From positions 23,965-87,964 of the forward strand of contig JAANBB010000137.1 in assembly GCA_014621425.1 (NCBI GenBank): a stretch of DNA of 64,000 nt, read 5' to 3'. How positions within the stretch are numbered: the first letter of the stretch is position 1; every line of letters begins with the position of its first letter. Positions 57,688-64,000 of this stretch are shown one piece after another. A program made the position numbers and the translations under genes. The notes beneath the pieces are model-generated. The model did not search any database and was not told where the DNA came from. It was given only the letters and a program-made list of their open reading frames with translations. This DNA is from Cylindrodendrum hubeiense (taxonomy: Eukaryota; Ascomycota; Sordariomycetes; Hypocreales; Nectriaceae).

Positions 57688-58827
57688 ATGCATCCAGTGC
57701 TGACAGACGACGAGATCGCCGCGACCTTCACTCCCTTGGAGCATGAGTTTCGGAAATGGTATGATGACGGCGGCTACATTGATATGATCACGCAGCGCCC
57801 TTCGAGCACCCCAGGCCATGAACCCGAGTTCCAATTCCAGATGCTTTGGCCCGGGATCGAGGGTGTGCATCAGAAATGGATCGACTTTGTCCAGAAGTGG
57901 GTCCAGCGCCGCTGGACGATACACCCTCTGTCCGTCAAAGAATATGTGGATCTTGTTCGCTCAACACCATGCTACGACCCTTACCAGCTCAGCAAATTTC
58001 CGTTGATATTAACATCGCATGATCTTGTATGTGTCAACATCGGAGAGAGCCGTTTTGGCGGAGTCTCAGCTGGATATGCTCTGTGTGTCGAGCCCTGTCG
58101 TTTCCGTATGGGCGTTGGCGCTTGCATTCGCTCAAACTCAAAAAGGCACTCCCCGGAGTCGTGTATTTTGAGCTCAGACGTATCCCCAAACGAGGCAGAT
58201 CATGCACACCTGCTTGATGATAGGGTCATATCAATTGACCTGAAGAATGACCTCAAGGCACCGCTAAATGTCTTCGAGTTCTTAGGAGAGGCCGCAAGTT
58301 GCAGTACTCCAAGTGCCAGTATTGATGATCTTTTGGACCAGGAGGCGTTCTGCCTTTTCCAAATTGGTTCGCTTATGTACTGCGTTGGCGATGCCTGGAA
58401 AACCTCACTCGACGTCGAAGCATTTGGGATCGCGGGATATCAGGTGAGTGACTATGGGCGTTTCCACTGGGAAGAAACAGACTACAAAGTGGTTGTCCAG
58501 GTTGGCCCAGATGGCTGCCCAAGCGGTCCTGTATACGTCGTCCACGACTCTCAGCCCGTGTCAGGATATTCCTCCCCAGGCAGGAGGGAGCGGGAACTCC
58601 CTGGGCCCCTGGCCAAGGATAGCAGTCCGCAATTCTTCCTAGCCAAGATTGCTGACAGGATTGAAGACTTCAAAGAGGAAGCCTCATTTGAGTTTCAGAT
58701 TTTGCGCAAAGAAAGACACAACATCTTGCGCGTGAAGAAGGCCAGGAACCCAGAAAGGTTCATCCCCATCGATGATGTAAGCGAATCAGATTCGGAATTT
58801 GGTGACGAGGACTGGAGTAGCGCTTAG
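57688..58827 (+). CDS. unrecognised protein, tandem paralogue B
   Basis: Single exon, 379 aa, same orientation as paralogue A and about 1.3 kb downstream. It keeps all shared blocks: PVLTDDEI and TPLEHEFRKWYDDGG, KWVQRRW, NIGESRFGG, SAGYALCV, CLFQIGSLMYCVGDAW, QFFLAKIADRIEDFK. It has a longer Cys-containing insert in the middle (about 135-180) and an acidic C-terminal tail (SESDSEFGDEDWSSA) absent from A. The pair has clearly diverged, so the duplication is not recent. Function unknown; no signal peptide or membrane segment. Confidence 0.85.
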   Translation: MHPVLTDDEIAATFTPLEHEFRKWYDDGGYIDMITQRPSSTPGHEPEFQFQMLWPGIEGVHQKWIDFVQKWVQRRWTIHPLSVKEYVDLVRSTPCYDPYQLSKFPLILTSHDLVCVNIGESRFGGVSAGYALCVEPCRFRMGVGACIRSNSKRHSPESCILSSDVSPNEADHAHLLDDRVISIDLKNDLKAPLNVFEFLGEAASCSTPSASIDDLLDQEAFCLFQIGSLMYCVGDAWKTSLDVEAFGIAGYQVSDYGRFHWEETDYKVVVQVGPDGCPSGPVYVVHDSQPVSGYSSPGRRERELPGPLAKDSSPQFFLAKIADRIEDFKEEASFEFQILRKERHNILRVKKARNPERFIPIDDVSESDSEFGDEDWSSA

Positions 58828-58979
58828 ACAAGGATTGATACCGCATTGATAGTTTTAAAAAGATTTGAATTCCGTGTCGTAAATGGTATTACCCGTCGTT
58901 GTGTAAACCCCTTGACTTGTGCGGGTGGGCAATATACTGGCCCACTTGGATCGAATATGTGATTTTGCGACACCCCAAC

Positions 58980-59104
58980 TACTCGGGGGGTTGACTAAGC
59001 ACACGTTACGCAGGCTCCACTGGGAGCTCTAGGCTCCCCCCTCTCCCTTAGAGAGGGGGTATCGTAACCCGTAACTGCATTGGTTATGTAACCGCCTTTT
59101 TCAA
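58980..59104 (+). repeat. left terminal inverted repeat of the dead transposon
   Basis: Starts TACTCGGGGGGTTGACTAAGC and ends ...GTAACCGCCTTTTTCAA. It pairs with the repeat at 61724-61827 and is some 20 bases longer, with an extra GC-rich hairpin-like piece. Confidence 0.85.
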
Positions 59105-61723
59105 CTTCCGTATAAGCCAGCAACTTCAATTCAAGCCCAATCTCTTCTAAATTTGAACCCTAGTATCTTTTACTATTAATCTTACTATACCTCCAATTTC
59201 AGCCAAATCCTGTATAATTATGGCTTGTGTAGTCTGTATGTATTTAGCTGGTAATATAATTATATATATAATTTGTGGGAACCCCACATTACCTTATAAG
59301 ATAACTATCATGGAAATCACTACTTAATATTAAGCCAGGGCCTCTATTATAAAGAAATATATATTTTTATTGAGAGTAGGAAAAGCTCTTCTTTCTGATT
59401 ATAAAGGTGGTTATCTACTAGCTCTTATAATAGTAGAGGAGTAAGCTTTAATTATATTTATTAGAACTGTGAAAAAGAGTATATTTACTATTATAGAGCT
59501 TACTATCTATAATTATATTAGCTTTTTATGAAAATATTATATTAAAGGTTTTAAGATTATAATTTTAAAGTCTTAGATATATTATTTTAAAAAGTATTAT
59601 CTAGAATTATAATATAAGGCCCTAAAAATCAAGGAAATTATCTATATTAATACTAAGCTTAACCTTCTAAGACTAGAAGATTAGTTTAAGGAATTTAAAG
59701 TTATTATAATAGGAAAGCTAATTAAAAAGACTAATTTCTAGAATTTTAATAAAATCCCTCTTTAAATTAGATGAGTTAATAATAACTTTAAAATCTTTTT
59801 AATCTAAATAAAGGAAAATACCCGGTCTATGATCTTCTAATTAGGAAATAAAGATTCTCTTTCCTCTATAAATATAATTAATATAATTAAAATATTAATA
59901 CCTTTATTTCTTATTCTAATAGTAAAGGTATTATTAGAAGAATATATTATAGCTAATATTAATAAATAGATAGTCTTAATATATATATCTTCTAGCTTTA
60001 ATAATACCTAATAACCTGGTAATAGCTATAATACTTTAATTATTATTCCTTTACTTATAATAATAACTTTAATAATTTCTTTATTAAGATCTAGTTTAAT
60101 TATAATCCTAATCTTATAAGGGAAACTTAGAATTAAGTTTTAGTATTTTCTATCTCTTAGATAACTAGGAAAATAAATCCTATTTATTAGCTATTTCTAA
60201 TAGATAGGTTTTCTACTTATAAAGATCCTGATTTTATCTAGTATTATTATATATTTAATATTATCCCTTTCTACCTTCCTTCTTATATAAGTTATTTTCT
60301 TTAACCTCTTAATATTAAAGTCTATTAATATCTTAAAAGGGAATAATAGTATACTCTTAATAACTTTCTTATTACTAGTAATATATAGATATCCTAATAT
60401 AACTTCCTTAATTAATAGAACTAGCTATATAATATAATATTTAAAGTATATTATATTTATATTAGATTTAAAAAGGCTAGTCTTATACCCTTTAATCTAG
60501 AGTTTATTTTAGGACCCTTATATAAGGCTATAAGGAATAAAGAAGAGCTATTATTTCCTAAATAATTATAAAGAAATACTATTATATCTTAAAAAGCTAA
60601 GAAAGATCTATATTTTATTTAAGATAAATTATATATCTTAAGCAGTCTAATAAGAACAGTTATCTCATATATTAAAGTTATCTTAGATCTTTCTATTATA
60701 ATATAATTATTATAGAAAAAGATTATTTAGCTTTAAAAGGAATAGATTATATAAGAAAGCTAGTATATATATATATAGTATTAAATTTGAATTAATAATA
60801 GGGCTTATACTATTAACTAGTTATATTATAAGGTTAATAATTATAGTTATAAAGATCAGAATACTATTACTAGGAAGGAAAAGTGACTATAGGTAGAGCT
60901 TTTCTATAATATCCGTGAAAATAAGACTATTAAGATAGCCAGGGTAGCCAGGGAAGCCGGGCCCTCTCAGTCCCACCCTCAGAGCCAGCTAGTAGCTGCT
61001 GTAAAGGCAGCCCGGCTTGCAGAGAAAGAGACTTAACTACAGGAAATGCGAAATAGAAACCAGCTTCTAGAAGAGATTAAGGTTATTAAGTGATTATTAT
61101 AGTCTTAGACTGATATTAATGATCAGAGATAGTCTTTTCTATTTATAATATAGCCACTTTTAACCCTCCTAGCTATCCCTAAAGTGATTACTTAGAAAGA
61201 CTTAAAGAAAGCTAGATCAGCTAATTAGACTAATAAGGCTAAAAGCCCTGATACTATTATTAGTAATTTTATTTTAATAATCTTATTAATTAAACTACCT
61301 CCATTACCTTAAGATAGAGGATCAGATAGTAATAATATTAAGATCACTATATCAGTACAGATTAAGACTATAACATAATATATTTTAAATATTCAAAATA
61401 GACTATTTATAGACAAAATAGCTAAGGAAAATAAGGCTCAGATACAGGCTATTAATTACAGAGGATTTAGTTATAATTAGGTACCTAATTATTATTCGGA
61501 TAATAGCGAAGATAAGCTAGAAATTGCTATCAGCAGCACTCAAATTACTATACCAAAGTCACGGTGCCGGATATAGGGTCTTAATATATTAATTTATTAT
61601 AGTCCTATTCCTTCATAAAAATATCTCACATTCGGGTATATAATTATTTAGATTAATAGCTTTATAATAATATTTTTCTTATTAATTTAGGACCTCCTTT
61701 ATTATAATCCTATACAGCTAAAA

Positions 61724-61827
61724 TTGAAAAAGGCGGTTACACAACCGACGCAGTTACGGGTTATAATACCACCTCTCCAAGGGAGAGGTGGGGGCCTAAT
61801 GGCCACGCTTAGTCAACCCACCGAGTA
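61724..61827 (-). repeat. right terminal inverted repeat of the dead transposon
   Basis: Reverse complement begins TACTCGGTGGGTTGACTAAGC and shares the CCTCTCCCTT, AACCCGTAACTGC and GTAACCGCCTTTTTCAA blocks with the left repeat. Confidence 0.85.
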
Positions 61828-63371
61828 AAGGTCGAGTACTGTAGGCTCTTAGCAACATGTATGAGGAAAGAAATATCAGCAAACATCCATGTTATGTTGA
61901 ACTAGCACACAACATAAGTATTATTTCAGTGTCAGAAAACCGAATCTCAACGAGGCATGCATGGCGAGAGGCTGTTGGGGCGCAGCCCCTGTAAACGCTA
62001 TAGCATTGTGGGCCGTATGAGCGTCAAGTCCCTGCTGCTTGTACCCGGTCGCCAGGTCTTTCCGAAACTCGCGACCACGTCGAATAATGGGAAAACAAAC
62101 CGAGGTCAAATACTCGTATGGGATAATGTTCGCTTATGCCGGTTGACCGATGTAGTGCTTTTTGTGGCTCGTGGAGCTGAGACCGGCTGTCAATTGCCCG
62201 AGTTGTTGCATGCTTTGTTCAAGTATTGGCCAGGCTTTTTAGAAGGGGGCGGAGACGGACTGTGTATTTTCGAGCTAGTTGATGGGTTTAGCTGGAAATC
62301 CGAATACGAGCACACTTGATTGCTCACATCGACACTTAGATTCGTGGTTGGAAGAGGCTGTGATGGATGGCGAGTATGGGGTGGGTCGTTCGTGGGTACG
62401 CCGCAACGCAAAGGCAGATAGATGACTACTGTGTGTGGGATTGTCGTCATTAAAAGTTGTAACTGAATTGAAAGAGATTCGTTAGATTTCTTTCAATATA
62501 TTAATAGACGACACCACATAGCTTGCATTCACGCTCCAAGGACATCAAAATATAGTAACAGCCATTTCACAGCACTGCATGTTCGAACACAGTGATGCAC
62601 GTTGATGTGTGGGCGAACGCTGGGTGTAGATTTGGAGCCTGAAAAAAGGTGGCAGCCAATGAGTATGTTCAATTGAACCCGAGTACTCGTATCCAATAGA
62701 CAGCCCACACAAATAAACGCGATCCAGTGTGGTAGCCATGCATATGCACCCCCCCGCATCAACCGCTGCACACTCCCGTGAACTCGTCCGCAGCACAGCC
62801 AGACGAACCCGAACCCACGAAACTGCAGAGAACACAAACCCTCCCGAACACGGCAACGCTCTTGCCTGCGCCCCCCCGAACCGATGGCAGCTGTCCCGGA
62901 TAGGCGAGTCCCGCCGCGGCAAGGGTGCCTTTAAGCTTAACCGAACTTGGGGCCATGTCGTTTACCAGGTGCCCTGTTTCCCAACCGCTAGCACACCTCA
63001 CGACGGTTTCACGTTAAATTGCGACGTGCAGCTCCGGCGTGGGCCTCGCGGCCAGACGAAACAAAATGCTTATTTCCACTAATCAGTCCGTCTATATCGA
63101 CCCCCGCATCCAACGGCGTGGGGCCGCTTCGGCGGTTGAGACGGCGACTATCTGGTGGGCGGCCGTTAGGGGTCACTATTATGGGTCCACGGCTAGCAAG
63201 TTCGGACGGTTTGTTGGGTCGCTGAAAGCCTCAAATACTCGTCCGCCGTCCGCCGTCCACCAACTGGTCCGCCTAAGCAGCCTCACATTCATTCATTGTG
63301 ACGTATCCATCGTCTGTTTCATTCATTTAGTCTTCTTGTTTTTATATATATTCTTCTCTTCTTCCCTTGCT
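61828..63371. other. 1.5-kb spacer and promoter of the DUF1996 gene
   Basis: Short frames only (up to 125 codons, none convincing). A T-rich stretch with TTTATATATATTC at about 63341-63353 lies just before the ATG of the next gene and may act as a TATA-like or leader element. Confidence 0.45.
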
Positions 63372-64000
63372 ATGCGATCAATTGCCCTCCTCCTTGCCGG
63401 CGCCGGCGCCGCCTCTGCATACACCGTCACCAACGTGGACCGATTCATGCTGAAGAACATCGACCCCATTGTGTTCCCGGGCCAGTATGGCAAGAGCCAC
63501 ATGCACAGCTTCTTCGGATCCGACGCGGTGACTGTCAACACGACCACGTCCGAGGAGCTCCAGGCGGGCTGCTCGACAGCGCAGAACCCCAACGACTATT
63601 CCATTTACTGTGAGTGCGAACAAGCCGCGATGGAAGCCATTGGCGCCTAACATACTCAGGGGTCCCGACTCTCTATCTCCGAGATGACGCTGGAACCCAG
63701 CCCATCCCCGTTAATCGCTTCAGCGCCTACTACGTCTCCATCGAAAACGCCGAGGTCGCCATCCCGCAGGACTTCAAGGCCGTCGCCGGTAGCGTCTCGG
63801 CCACCTCGCAAGCCGGCGTCGACGCCCTGACCGGCGTGCAGTGGTTCTGCGAAGGCGACGCCACCGAGGACAAGGACGTGTCCGCGTTCCCGACGACGAC
63901 GTGCTCCACCCATCTGCAGACCCTCCTCCTGTTCCCCGACTGCGTCGACGAGGACACGCTCGACTCGGCCTACTCGGGCACGCACAACTGGAACGGCACT
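63372..64000 (+). CDS. secreted DUF1996 protein, 5' part
   Basis: Two exons visible (63372-63609, then 63660 to the window edge) around a 50-nt intron; the gene runs off the right end. Signal peptide about 1-16 (ALLLAGAGAASAY). The DUF1996 signature is clear: PIVFPGQYGKSHMHSFFGSD, TSEELQAGCSTAQNPNDYS, YWVPTLY (W restored by splicing) and CSTHLQTLLLFPDC. Members are fungal extracellular proteins, often followed by WSC domains, of unsettled function. Third-position C/G bias is strong in exon 2. The frame is open at base 64000, so C-terminal domains cannot be seen. Confidence 0.9.

Larger units (their letters stand above)
58980..61827 (+). mobile_element. RIP-degraded pogo/Fot1-type (Tc1/mariner) DNA transposon
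   Basis: A 2.85-kb block that turns abruptly AT-rich (mostly A, T and TpA steps) between two inverted repeats of 104-125 bp. Both ends read TA-CTCGG, so the element sits between TA dinucleotides, the target duplication of Tc1/mariner elements. No long frame is left, but at 60257-60322 (plus strand) a fossil of the DDE-domain motif is legible: NIIPFYLPSYISYFL, a stop, then PLNIKV, with stops and His/Gln losses all explained by C-to-T changes at CpA. A GC-richer island (60940-61030) keeps an Ala/Arg/Glu-rich tail segment. The element is immobile by itself. Confidence 0.85.

Overview
The window reads as nuclear DNA of a filamentous ascomycete (Pezizomycotina, probably a eurotiomycete of the Aspergillus/Penicillium kind). 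Most genes carry short introns (44 to about 160 nt, mostly 47-85) with GT..AG ends and CTAAC/CTGAC-like branch sites. The gene content (HET domain, HeLo-like/NACHT/WD40 NLR, LysM protein, Zn2Cys6 regulators, siderophore MFS) is typical of this group. One transposon is degraded in the CpA-to-TpA manner of repeat-induced point mutation (RIP). I see 24 gene-sized units and one mobile element; exon models were built by hand so that phases close exactly, except where a lesion is described.

Left part (1-20 kb): the 3' end of an unrecognised gene; a secreted chitin deacetylase-type protein with three CBM18 modules (2229-4071, minus); a HET-domain protein (5180-7270, minus); a GPI-type Thr/Ser-rich cell-surface protein (7905-9958, minus); a single-pass membrane protein with a Pro/Gln-rich tail (12319-13680, plus); an SDR reductase (15873-17129, plus) converging on a siderophore-type MFS transporter (17946-19933, minus). 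Two sites matching the SreA iron-regulator consensus ATCWGATAA lie upstream of the transporter.

Middle (22-40 kb): an amino acid permease, a secreted cupin with a long CA-rich leader, and a multi-pass membrane protein. Then comes a possible proline/hydroxyproline utilisation group: a frameshifted proline-racemase-family gene, a second amino acid permease, and a divergent Zn2Cys6 regulator. It is followed by a GFA-domain enzyme and a two-exon LysM protein with a decayed second LysM domain beyond its stop.

Right part (41-64 kb): a HeLo-like/NACHT/WD40 NLR (1357 aa), a Zn2Cys6 regulator, a GPI-type aspartic protease, a kinase-fold protein with DFN for DFG, a membrane protein with a RIP-type nonsense codon, and two tandem paralogues of an unrecognised family. 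A dead pogo/Fot1-type transposon with about 0.1-kb inverted repeats and a TA target site (58980-61827) follows. The window ends inside a secreted DUF1996 protein. No tRNA, rRNA or CRISPR was recognised; spacers of 0.5-2.4 kb are common and mostly featureless to the eye.
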